A DNA stretch of 64,000 bases from Lentilitoribacter sp. Alg239-R112. Lineage in GTDB: Bacteria > Pseudomonadota > Alphaproteobacteria > Rhizobiales > Rhizobiaceae. The notes beneath the pieces were generated by a model. That model worked only from the letters and a program-made list of their open reading frames with translations, did not search any database and was not told the DNA's origin. Positions 36,710 to 44,968 of this stretch are shown piece by piece. The stretch's first letter is position 1. Every line of letters begins with the position of its first letter. Both the position numbers and the translations under genes were made by a program. The DNA lies in contig NZ_LS999833.1 in the NCBI RefSeq assembly GCF_900537175.1, positions 1,302,001 through 1,366,000 of the forward strand, written 5' to 3'.

Positions 36710-36794
36710 TTCAAGGCTTTGTATTTATTTACACATTTGTACAACCTAGTTCTCAACACAGCACGAAAAAGCCTACGAAAACCCTAGCGCCAAT

Positions 36795-37386
36795 ATGCTG
36801 AAACAAGAGGATAAACGTACAAACGCCAAACATATTCATCTGAATAACGCTTCCGGGCCATCAAAACACTCCTCAAATCTCGTAGAATTTTACAAAATTT
36901 ACGGCTCAATTATAGGGGGCTTGGACAACGCGAAATGAGCTATAGACCTTCTCACAGCCACAGGCGTTAGAGTTTCTGATCTTAGATTGCTAAGGAAACC
37001 GCAGTTAAATGGTTGCCAGCTCAAATTCACGACGCAAAAAAACGAGCATGGGCATTGAAATTGATATTTATCCCACCCTAGCAGAAGAATTGCGATGCGA
37101 TAATAGGCTCATTTTCTTACAACAGAGCGGGGAAAGCCCTGTGCAAGCGAGAAGGCCATGTCTCAAGCCATATCAAAATGGTTCAAAGAAGTCGAAATTC
37201 AGGGTATAACAGCCCATAGTGTTGGAAAATGGCTTGCAACCAAGATGGCAAATGAAGGTGTAGAGGAGTTTGGGCTTATAGTTTGATTTGGTTGGCTTGA
37301 TTCGAAAAAAGCAAAACCCTACACTCAGACCTTATAATAGAACAAAAGCGGCCCGAAAAGCTGGTAAAACAGCAAGCATTGTGTAA
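36795..37386 (+). pseudogene. Decayed tyrosine integrase
   Basis: Pieces of a phage-type tyrosine recombinase read through in three frames with stops between them. ATG at 36795 leads to a region ending GSIIGGLDNAK and stop (36936). The same frame then gives LLTATGVRVSDLRLL, box I with its catalytic Arg. A frame change gives GIEIDIYPTLAEEL. Another gives KWFKEVEIQGITAHSVGKWL, where box II His is kept but Arg has become Lys. Finally FGWLDSKKAKPYTQT carries the catalytic Tyr. At least three disruptions make it non-functional. It points at tRNA-Cys 78 bases away, a usual attachment target. Confidence 0.8.
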
Positions 37387-37395
37387 CGTCTATAA

Positions 37396-37413
37396 TTTTG
37401 TTGCACGTAATAA
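37396..37413 (+). repeat. Right copy of the 18-base direct repeat
   Basis: TTTTGTTGCACGTAATAA, 17 of 18 identical to 36581-36598. It lies between the integrase remnant and tRNA-Cys and might be an old attachment site, though it does not match the tRNA 3' end. Confidence 0.6.
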
Positions 37414-37464
37414 TGTGTAACAACTTTTCTAAGCAGTTGAAAAGTATGAATAAATTAATGGGAT

Positions 37465-37538
37465 TGGAGGCCTCGTCCGGAATCGAACCGGAGTACGCGG
37501 ATTTGCAATCCGCTGCGTCACCACTCCGCCACGAGGCC
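37465..37538 (-). tRNA. tRNA-Cys (anticodon GCA)
   Basis: The 74-base minus-strand gene has acceptor GGCCTCG paired with CGAGGCC, a T discriminator as expected for Cys, an encoded CCA (37465-37467), anticodon GCA read from TGC at 37504-37506, and a GGTTCGATTCC T arm. It is adjacent to the integrase remnant. Confidence 0.96.
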
Positions 37539-38000
37539 CAACCAAATTGTGGTTCATTTAAACCACAGAAACTAAACTGTTTCCAAAGCTTGCGAAGAAG
37601 ACAGAGGAGGCTATAGGCTCAAAACAAAAAATCTGCAAGCCTATTTAGGTGCAATAAAAGCGAAAATTGTGAAGATTTTATAGATGAATGCCAAGATCAA
37701 ATACTTCCATCTTCCATCCAATCATCAAATAAGGCTAAAATTTGCGAGTAAATGTTAGCCAAACTGATTCATCAAACGGACACAAAACCACCTCTAGATT
37801 CGTATGCAACCTAAATTATGACATTATAAGTAGAAAAGATTTATCTAAACAGCGGCCATGCAAACGAAAAACAAGAAGAAATGGAGCATCAAATACCCAA
37901 TTTCCAAAGGCAGATGAGAATAATTTGTTTTTTTGAATAAAAAGACTTGGCAAATGAGATATCTATTTGTTATAGCCGCTCCAGTCTGATGTGACGATGT
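37539..38000. other. Gene-free stretch between tRNA-Cys and tRNA-Asn
   Basis: I see no supported gene here. The only open frames are short, lack ribosome sites and resemble no protein. Base composition is AT-rich like the adjacent island remnant, and the tRNA-Cys promoter should lie at its left edge. Confidence 0.6.
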
Positions 38001-38075
38001 TCCCCGGTAGCTCAGTGGTAGAGCAGTTGACTGTTAATCAATTGGTCGCAAGTTCGAATCTTGCTCGGGGAGCCA
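38001..38075 (+). tRNA. tRNA-Asn (anticodon GTT)
   Basis: A 75-base gene with acceptor TCCCCGG paired with TCGGGGA (one G-T), D arm with GGTAGAGC, anticodon loop CTGTTAATC giving GTT, T arm with GTTCGAATC, G discriminator and encoded CCA. Confidence 0.96.
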
Positions 38076-38182
38076 TTTTCTTGAAGTCGTACTTTTCCTG
38101 TACATTTTGGTATAATCCCCATATTCGCCATTTCTCTTTTTGGAATAATAATTATTATTATTTCTAAAAGTGGTGAAACTTT

Positions 38183-38212
38183 TGATCTAACTTCCTCGTT
38201 ATCTCGTAAACA
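38183..38212 (+). promoter_or_regulatory. RpoE/ChrR-type promoter of the photolyase operon
   Basis: TGATCT (38183-38188), 18 bases, then TAAACA (38207-38212). The Rhodobacter sigma-E consensus is TGATCC, about 18 bases, TAAGA. The chrR promoter at 44774 has the same spacing. It lies 78 bases before the photolyase ATG. Confidence 0.6.
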
Positions 38213-38290
38213 AAATACAAAACCAACTAAGGGCTTAGTTCAGGTTTGGTAATTTAGTTAGATGTCATTTGTTTGAGGCGGTGCGAAAAT

Positions 38291-39712
38291 ATGAGTGAGA
38301 CAAGCGCCACAGCGGTCATGTGGTTTCGAAATGATCTTCGCACACATGATAATGCAGCACTTTTTGCTGCATGCCGCCACAAGAATATCATCCCCATCTA
38401 TATACTTGATGAACATACTGGACGAGCGTTAGGTCTCGCCAAAAAATGGTGGCTACATCACGCACTCAACAAACTCAATGAGAATATAGAGCGATTAGGT
38501 GGGAAGCTAATCCTTCGCAAAGGTGACGAAGCAAACATATTAAAACAACTAATAAAGAAAACTAATGCTGGCAGTATATACTGGAACAGGCGCTACGAAC
38601 CCGATTGCATTAAAAGAGATATCGCACTCAAATCTAATTTCGTAAACGAAGGCATCGACGTAAAGAGCTTCTCAGGCCATCTTTTGCATGAACCAACACA
38701 GTTGCAAACAAGATCAGGAACTCCCTTTCGCGTTTTTACACCCTTTTGGAAGGCACTTGATATCGAAGTGACAGACGCGCTCCCCATACCGCAGCCTGAT
38801 ACATTACCTCAGCAAAACCATGATATTGAGAGCGATAAGCTTACAGAATGGAACTTGTGTCCAGCAAATCCAAATTGGGCCTCAGGCTTTGCAGAATTTG
38901 CAACACCTGGTGAAAATGCCGCACAGAAAACTCTGCAACGATTTTTGGCTGGGCAAATATCAGACTATAAGGAGAGTCGCAACTTTCCCGCTCTTAGCGG
39001 TACGTCTTCGCTATCACCTTACCTGACATTTGGTGAAATTTCCCCCAGACAAATCTGGTGTGAAAGTCTTACTAAGGATGGCGGGCAGGCATTTCGGCGG
39101 CAGCTCGGGTGGAGAGATTTTTCCTATCACCTGCTTTTTCATAACCCAAACCTTAGTGATGCTAATTTCAACTCTAAATTTGATAATTTTGATTGGTCTG
39201 ATAATTCAGATGGGCTTGAGTGTTGGAAGAAAGGGCTTACTGGCTATCCAATTGTTGATGCAGGTATGCGTGAACTTTGGCAGACGGGCTACATGCACAA
39301 CAGAGTGCGGATGATTGTAGCCTCGTTCCTGACCAAGCATCTTTTGATTGACTGGCGAATTGGTGAACAATGGTTCTGGGATACGCTTCTTGACGCCGAC
39401 CCAGCCAACAACGCTGCCAGCTGGCAATGGGTTGCAGGTTCTGGTGCCGATGCAAGCCCCTACTATCGAATTTTTAATCCAATTATTCAGGGAAAAAAAT
39501 TTGATTCAGACGGTATTTATGTTCGAAGACATCTACCTGAATTGAGAAATCTAAACAACAAATTCATTCATACGCCATGGGAAGCATCAGATGCTGAGTT
39601 AGAATCCGCATCCATCACCCTTGGCAAAGACTACCCACATCCAATTGTTGAACATAGTTTAGCGAGAAATAGAGCACTAAGCGCTTATCAGCGCATGAAG
39701 GAAGCTGCATGA
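38291..39712 (+). CDS. phrB: Deoxyribodipyrimidine photolyase, class I
   Basis: ATG at 38291 (MSETSATAVMWFRNDLRTHD) was chosen over a TTG at 38273. The antenna-binding alpha/beta domain spans about 1-130. The FAD domain carries FRRQLGWRDFSYHLLFHNP, GLTGYPIVDAGMRELWQTGY, MHNRVRMIVASFLTKHL and DADPANNAASWQWVAG, with the tryptophan set of the class I CPD-photolyase electron chain. The enzyme repairs cyclobutane dimers in light. It opens a four-gene operon under the sigma-E-type promoter, and its stop overlaps the next start as ATGA. Confidence 0.94.
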   Translation: MSETSATAVMWFRNDLRTHDNAALFAACRHKNIIPIYILDEHTGRALGLAKKWWLHHALNKLNENIERLGGKLILRKGDEANILKQLIKKTNAGSIYWNRRYEPDCIKRDIALKSNFVNEGIDVKSFSGHLLHEPTQLQTRSGTPFRVFTPFWKALDIEVTDALPIPQPDTLPQQNHDIESDKLTEWNLCPANPNWASGFAEFATPGENAAQKTLQRFLAGQISDYKESRNFPALSGTSSLSPYLTFGEISPRQIWCESLTKDGGQAFRRQLGWRDFSYHLLFHNPNLSDANFNSKFDNFDWSDNSDGLECWKKGLTGYPIVDAGMRELWQTGYMHNRVRMIVASFLTKHLLIDWRIGEQWFWDTLLDADPANNAASWQWVAGSGADASPYYRIFNPIIQGKKFDSDGIYVRRHLPELRNLNNKFIHTPWEASDAELESASITLGKDYPHPIVEHSLARNRALSAYQRMKEAA

Positions 39713-41055
39713 ATCTGCATATGTCGAACCCGCCCCAAGATCCAAAAATGGGGCAAAAAATTGCTGTTATAGGTTCAGGCATATCCGGTAGCGGGGCTGC
39801 ATGGATTTTGGATAAATCATATGATGTGACGCTATATGAGCAAAATAATATCGCAGGTGGGCATACGGCAACAGTAGACATTGATTATGACGGCACGCCG
39901 ATTTCAGTCGATACTGGTTTTATAGTCTATAACGAAGCAAACTACCCTCACCTTACTGCCCTCTTTGATCATCTGGGTATAAAAACCCAAGAAAGTAATA
40001 TGAGTTTTGCAGTTTCTCGCAACAAGGGTGAATTTGAATGGGGTGCCCACAAATGGAGCATGTTACTTGCACAAAAGCGAAACATCTTCCGTTGGGAATT
40101 TTTAACAATGCTTCGCGAAATTATGCGCTTTAATGGCCTTTGTCGCCAAGATCGAGACGATGGACACCTCAAAGATAGATCAATTGGTGAATATCTGGCT
40201 TGGCGAGGTTACTCTAAGAGTTTTCAAAATAACTATTTGGTTCCAGTAGCAGCGGCAATATGGTCATCATCTGCACAGAAAATGCTTGAGTTTCCAGCAA
40301 CTAATTTTATCAACTTCTTTGAAAACCATCGCCTTGTTCACCGCCATGGCCAGGATTGGCGCACCGTAACAGGCGGTAGTCGCAACTACCTCAACAAACT
40401 TCATGGTCAAATGAAGGGCCGGATTAAGATTGGTTGTGGCGTTCAAAGTGTAGTGCGAGAAAATGGAAAATCAGTAATTACAGATAGCAAGGGCAATGTA
40501 GAAACATATGACCATGTTATTTTCGCATGTCATACAGATCAAATGCTGGCCATTCTTCAAAACCCGACACAAGACGAACGAAGCATCGCAGCAGCAATCC
40601 CCTACTCGCCAAACAAAGTTTACCTGCACAGGGATATAAACTTGATGCCAAAGCGCAATGCAGTTTGGGGCGCTTGGAACTATTTATTCTCCACATCAGA
40701 TTCAATTGATGCGGATGTATCTGTTTCCTACTGGATGAATCGGTTGCAAAATATTGATCACAGCAAACCTCTTTTTGTAAGCTTAAACCCGAAAACAGCA
40801 CCAAAACCAGATCTGACATTTAAAGAATTCACATACGATCACCCTCAATTTGGCACAAATACTCGTGAAGCACATAAGATTTTGGGTGAAATTCAGGGTC
40901 AAAATAATACGTGGTATGCTGGTGCTTGGACGGGTAATGGATTTCACGAAGATGGTTTGCGAAGCGCTGTTAATGTTGCCAATCTTTTAGGTGCATATGC
41001 GCCTTGGCAAAAACAAGAGCAGGCACGCGGCGTCACCCAAAGGGCAGATGCGTAA
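39709..41055 (+). CDS. FAD-dependent amine-oxidase-type oxidoreductase
   Basis: A 448-residue flavoprotein with the dinucleotide-binding start KIAVIGSGISGSGAAWIL, ADP-ribose contact YEQNNIAGGHTATVD and a C-terminal FAD motif AGAWTGNGFHEDGLRSAVNVA. It sits between photolyase and DUF1365, the grouping that in Rhodobacter belongs to the sigma-E regulon and in several bacteria supports modified (furan or cyclopropane) fatty acids. The substrate is likely a lipid acyl chain, by context only. Start overlaps the photolyase stop. Confidence 0.87.
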   Translation: MNLHMSNPPQDPKMGQKIAVIGSGISGSGAAWILDKSYDVTLYEQNNIAGGHTATVDIDYDGTPISVDTGFIVYNEANYPHLTALFDHLGIKTQESNMSFAVSRNKGEFEWGAHKWSMLLAQKRNIFRWEFLTMLREIMRFNGLCRQDRDDGHLKDRSIGEYLAWRGYSKSFQNNYLVPVAAAIWSSSAQKMLEFPATNFINFFENHRLVHRHGQDWRTVTGGSRNYLNKLHGQMKGRIKIGCGVQSVVRENGKSVITDSKGNVETYDHVIFACHTDQMLAILQNPTQDERSIAAAIPYSPNKVYLHRDINLMPKRNAVWGAWNYLFSTSDSIDADVSVSYWMNRLQNIDHSKPLFVSLNPKTAPKPDLTFKEFTYDHPQFGTNTREAHKILGEIQGQNNTWYAGAWTGNGFHEDGLRSAVNVANLLGAYAPWQKQEQARGVTQRADA

Positions 41056-41063
41056 TTTATTAG

Positions 41064-41855
41064 ATGTTTGAGATAGATAGAGATATAAACGAAAGCGCAG
41101 CGTGGCTTTACCACGGCAAAGTTATGCACGCGCGTCTTTCACCAAGACAACATCGTTTTCAGTACTCTGTTTACTCCCTGTTGATTGATATCGACCAACT
41201 TGATCAGGCTTCCAAACTGTCATCAATATTTTCAATTAACCGCTTCAACTTAGTTTCATTTTACCCCTCAGACCATATGGTAAAGGGATGCACAGGAACG
41301 CTTCGACAACACGTCGAAGCCTGCCTAAACGAAGAAAGCATTCGTTGGACACCATCAAGAATTCTTCTTGCTTGCTATCCACGCATACTAGGACGTGTAT
41401 TTAATCCGCTTTCCGTATTTTATATCTATAAGGAAAACCAAAAAATTGGTGCGATGATCTATGAAGTGCGCAATACATTCGGGGAGAAACACCTATATGT
41501 ACTAGAAATCAACTCGAACGACACGACAAATAATCATATCCGCCAACAGGTGGACAAGAATTTTTATGTCTCACCATTCATGCAAATGGACATGCGTTAT
41601 TTCTTTATTATGTCAGAACCTTATAAAAAAATGAGCTGGCGGATTATAGAGAAACAACAAGATATCCCGATATTGTCGGCAACATATTTGGGTACACAAA
41701 CACACCTCTCAACAGCAAATCTCGCAAGATTTTTCTTGCAAATACCACTTTTAACGTGGAAAATCCTTGGTGGAATACATTTTGAAGCACTTAAGCTTTG
41801 GCTTAAGGGATTAAAATATGTGCCGCGCAAGAGCCACGAGAAAAGCACATCTTAA
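41064..41855 (+). CDS. DUF1365-family protein
   Basis: The 263-residue product has the DUF1365 pattern: HGKVMHARLSPRQHRFQYSV near the start, LLACYPRILGRVFNPLSVFY, then EVRNTFGEKHLY and KNFYVSPFMQMDMRYFF. The fold and reaction are not established; the gene almost always accompanies the amine oxidase and cyclopropane synthase, so a role in acyl-chain modification is the usual inference. It is 8 bases after the oxidoreductase gene. Confidence 0.88.
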   Translation: MFEIDRDINESAAWLYHGKVMHARLSPRQHRFQYSVYSLLIDIDQLDQASKLSSIFSINRFNLVSFYPSDHMVKGCTGTLRQHVEACLNEESIRWTPSRILLACYPRILGRVFNPLSVFYIYKENQKIGAMIYEVRNTFGEKHLYVLEINSNDTTNNHIRQQVDKNFYVSPFMQMDMRYFFIMSEPYKKMSWRIIEKQQDIPILSATYLGTQTHLSTANLARFFLQIPLLTWKILGGIHFEALKLWLKGLKYVPRKSHEKSTS

Positions 41856-41911
41856 GTACTTCAAAATAATTTGAGCTGGGGAGCATCCAGTATTCAAAGG
41901 GAGATGATGTA

Positions 41912-43171
41912 ATGTCAACTATGGCAACCGACCAAGGTACACAAAAAACGGCAAATTACCTTTCGTCTGAAAATGTTTCTACCTTCGTGAAAGGCTTACC
42001 TGCAAGAGCACAAATTGCCCTGCGTTCATTGGTCAAACTGCAATATGGTATTCTGAATTTGCAAATTCCCGATGGTCGTCGAGTGACTATAAAGGGTAGA
42101 AATGCAGGACCGGAAGGCACACTCATTCTACATAATTGGAATTTGATACATAAGGCACTTACTAATGCGACCATTGGTGTCGGAGAATCCTATATTGATG
42201 GCGATTGGGAAAGTCCTGATGCAGGCGCTGCTTTATCAGTACTGGCGATGAACCAAGGTGTTGATGATACAATTGCCCGGCATGCTCGAGGTCTGCTTCG
42301 ATTTTTTGAACGTTTGCGCCACTCTTGGAGATCCAATACCAAGACGCAAGCTCGAAAGAACATCTCTGCGCATTATGATTTGGGAAATGATTTTTATGCG
42401 CAGTGGCTTGATGAAACAATGACCTATTCATCTGCACTTTATGAAGACGGCGCTAATGATTTAGCAACTGCGCAAAAAGCTAAGTATAAAGCACTCGCAG
42501 AAGCCACCGGCATTCAACCAGGTGATCGCATCCTTGAGATCGGCTGTGGCTGGGGTGGATTTGCAGAATATGCAGCTAAAGAACTTGATTGTCACGTAAC
42601 TGGCCTATCACTCAGCCAGGAACAATTGAAATATGCCCGTGAAAGACTAGATAAGCTTGGCCTTTCTCACAAAGTAGACTTTAAGTACCAGGATTATCGC
42701 GATGAAACCGAAAAATATGATCGTGTCATTTCAATTGAGATGTTTGAAGCCGTTGGTGAGAAATATTGGCGTACATATTTTGATAAAGTCAAAGACTGCC
42801 TAAAACCCGGCGGGAAAGCAGGTTTGCAAATCATCACCATAAACCCAAGAAATTACAAACACTACAAAAACAATCCCGACTTCATTCAAAAATACATTTT
42901 CCCCGGCGGAATGCTACCTGCCGACGATGCCATCGAAGAATTGGGCGCTGTTTCCGGTTTATCCACAAAATCGAATAGAGCATTTGGTCTTGATTATGCT
43001 AAAACATTGGCAGAATGGCGCAAACATTTCTGGGATAAGTGGGAATCTATAAAACCATTGGGATTTGATAATCGCTTTAAGAAGCTATGGGAGTTTTACC
43101 TCTATTATTGTGAAGCAGGTTTTCGAGCAGGTACGATCAATGTACGCCAAATTGTTTATTCAAACGACTAG
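41912..43171 (+). CDS. cfa: Cyclopropane-fatty-acyl-phospholipid synthase family methyltransferase
   Basis: A 419-residue SAM-dependent methyltransferase. The segment KNISAHYDLGNDFYAQWLDETMTYSSA precedes motif I ILEIGCGWGGFAEYAA, followed by VISIEMFEAVGEKYW and the QKYIFPGGMLP stretch of the family. It adds a methylene (or methyl) group to unsaturated acyl chains in membrane lipids. AAGGGAGA lies 11 bases before the ATG. Because the two previous genes are those seen in furan-fatty-acid or sigma-E clusters, a methylase for those lipids is an alternative to a plain Cfa. Confidence 0.9.
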   Translation: MSTMATDQGTQKTANYLSSENVSTFVKGLPARAQIALRSLVKLQYGILNLQIPDGRRVTIKGRNAGPEGTLILHNWNLIHKALTNATIGVGESYIDGDWESPDAGAALSVLAMNQGVDDTIARHARGLLRFFERLRHSWRSNTKTQARKNISAHYDLGNDFYAQWLDETMTYSSALYEDGANDLATAQKAKYKALAEATGIQPGDRILEIGCGWGGFAEYAAKELDCHVTGLSLSQEQLKYARERLDKLGLSHKVDFKYQDYRDETEKYDRVISIEMFEAVGEKYWRTYFDKVKDCLKPGGKAGLQIITINPRNYKHYKNNPDFIQKYIFPGGMLPADDAIEELGAVSGLSTKSNRAFGLDYAKTLAEWRKHFWDKWESIKPLGFDNRFKKLWEFYLYYCEAGFRAGTINVRQIVYSND

Positions 43172-43217
43172 GTTTAAAGGCGACAAAGCGTACAAACGCC
43201 CCAAATATAGGAAGTTT

Positions 43218-43994
43218 TTATTTTGACGTCCTGCCAACCAGTGCAAAATATAGCTTGTACGGCAGCAGGTTCAAAAACTTAAGCACATAGGTAAAACGTT
43301 TGGGGAATGTGATCTCGAAACAGTCTTTTTTCAAACCTTCAGAGATGCGTTTTGCTGCTTCTTCTGCGGGTATAATCGCGGGCATTTTAAAATCATTCTG
43401 ATCAGTTGCAGCGGTCTTAACAAAGCCTGGATTGATAACTTGAATTCGGATATTCAATTTGTCCAAATCAAATTTTAGGCTTTCAGCCATATTGATAACA
43501 GCAGCCTTTGTTGCACCATATGCCGCGCTTGTTGGCAGACCGCCATAACCTGTTACCGATGAGACAATTGCGACCTGCCCCCATCCCTGAGTTTTCATAG
43601 CCTCAATGGCTGGAACCATACCATTCACAACACCATAGAGATTCACAGAAAACGTACTCTGAAAATCTTCAATTTTAAGACTGTTACCACTCACCGGAAT
43701 ATAGACACCTGCGTTTAATATAACGAGCGAAATAGCCCCATGCTCGTTGGTAATACTGCCAACAATGTCGTTCATGGAAGCAGCGTCTGTTACATCACCT
43801 GCGCGCGCGATAATTTCGCCGCGAAGGTTTGATGCCTCATTTTTTAGTGCTTCAAGCTTATCAACAGAACGTGCGGTTGCAACAACATTGTAACCTTCGG
43901 AACAAAGTTGGAGTGCAACAGAGCGGCCAATACCTGAACTCGCACCAGTTACCCAAGCAACGCCGTCTGACGGTGAAGCATTGTAGATAGACAT
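43218..43994 (-). CDS. Short-chain dehydrogenase/reductase
   Basis: A 258-residue classical SDR: cofactor motif VTGASSGIGRSVALQL, NAGVY, catalytic Ser and the pair Tyr-x-x-x-Lys in SAAYGATKAAV, then VINPGFVKT. The C-terminus is hydrophobic (VLKFLNLLPYKLYFALV) and may contact the membrane. It follows chrR by 24 bases on the same strand and converges on cfa. SDRs are regular members of the photolyase/Cfa stress cluster; substrate unknown. Confidence 0.88.
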   Translation of the reverse strand: MSIYNASPSDGVAWVTGASSGIGRSVALQLCSEGYNVVATARSVDKLEALKNEASNLRGEIIARAGDVTDAASMNDIVGSITNEHGAISLVILNAGVYIPVSGNSLKIEDFQSTFSVNLYGVVNGMVPAIEAMKTQGWGQVAIVSSVTGYGGLPTSAAYGATKAAVINMAESLKFDLDKLNIRIQVINPGFVKTAATDQNDFKMPAIIPAEEAAKRISEGLKKDCFEITFPKRFTYVLKFLNLLPYKLYFALVGRTSK

Positions 43995-44018
43995 GAACTT
44001 GTCCTCAGCTTTTGAGTA

Positions 44019-44675
44019 CTATCCGATTAAATCGCCCACGAGTTGGCCCCATGAACCTGTCAATTTCACACCATCTTCAAGCACAGCAAACCCAATACAA
44101 GGGCGATCTGAGCCTGCTTTTGGTCTGTGGTCAACACTTGCATCAGCAATTGAGATATCACCCTTGCCAAAACGCCCGCGCTGGTCGGTAAATGCACCAT
44201 CAAGCACAATGGAAAGCTCGCACCCTTTGTGGGTATGTGCCGGCACAGTACGCCCGGGCCGGATCCAAAACATATTTACGTGACACCCATCCACTTCACC
44301 AAGGTCATATTCTTTGAAACCAGGCAACTTACTGCGCCAAGGAATATCATCTACATCATAACCAACAAAACGGCGCAAAGAACTCGGTAATTGAGTAGAA
44401 TTACTACCGGATTGAATGATGTTTTCATTATCGACAATATCGTCTCCAGATGAAGCAAATATGGCAGCTAATGTATCGGAGGGCGCCAATAAATCTGTTG
44501 GCTGCAACTGCTCAAGGGCGCCACCAGCCACAGTTTCCAAATCCCGTACAAATCTCCGATTTTCAGATTTCAACTCAAGGTGAGCTTCAACTAATATACT
44601 TGCAGGCTTTGACAAACCGCCAGAAGCGTATTGCCCCAACAACGTATCTATCGCATCAATTTGACTTAGGCTCAT
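44019..44675 (-). CDS. chrR: ChrR-like cupin anti-sigma factor with degenerate zinc finger
   Basis: The 218-residue protein has both ChrR domains. The C-terminal cupin keeps all metal ligands (His147, His149, Glu153, His183). The N-terminal anti-sigma domain keeps only His32; the two Cys expected in HLELCxxC are Lys36 and Asn39, and the early His is missing. In R. sphaeroides ChrR holds RpoE until singlet oxygen triggers release, and zinc in the N-terminal domain is needed for sigma binding. No rpoE gene adjoins it, unlike the usual rpoE-chrR operon. It may be an orphan sensor with altered or no sigma binding. Confidence 0.87.
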   Translation of the reverse strand: MSLSQIDAIDTLLGQYASGGLSKPASILVEAHLELKSENRRFVRDLETVAGGALEQLQPTDLLAPSDTLAAIFASSGDDIVDNENIIQSGSNSTQLPSSLRRFVGYDVDDIPWRSKLPGFKEYDLGEVDGCHVNMFWIRPGRTVPAHTHKGCELSIVLDGAFTDQRGRFGKGDISIADASVDHRPKAGSDRPCIGFAVLEDGVKLTGSWGQLVGDLIG

Positions 44676-44744
44676 TGTAAAATTATCTACCTATTGATCT
44701 GATTCAGTAACAGCACATTTAGACTCTAAATTGTCTGTTTTAGT

Positions 44745-44774
44745 TTGTTACGCAAAAACACTCAATTTGGATCA
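44745..44774 (-). promoter_or_regulatory. RpoE/ChrR-type promoter of chrR-SDR
   Basis: On the minus strand TGATCC (44774-44769), 18 bases, TAACAA (44750-44745). The -35 is a full match to the Rhodobacter sigma-E element, and spacing equals that of the photolyase promoter. It lies 69 bases before the chrR ATG. Confidence 0.65.
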
Positions 44775-44968
44775 TTTTACGAACTCAATCCACACTATTT
44801 CATCTTTTCTGAAAAATCACACAACAAACAATAACAAATTGTCTAATTTTTATTCACATTCAGAAATAATTTTCTACAATCACGAACATTCTACTATCTC
44901 AAATCCTTGTAATTTACATAGCAAAAATGCAATGACTGGAGAAATAGAAAACACATTTTGGAATTAAG

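Noticed and set aside
37398..37616. A 72-codon plus-strand open frame.
   Set aside because: It runs across tRNA-Cys on the opposite strand and reads the tRNA as protein.
37742..37936. A 64-codon open frame between the two tRNAs.
   Set aside because: No ribosome site, no family resemblance, and composition like surrounding non-coding DNA.
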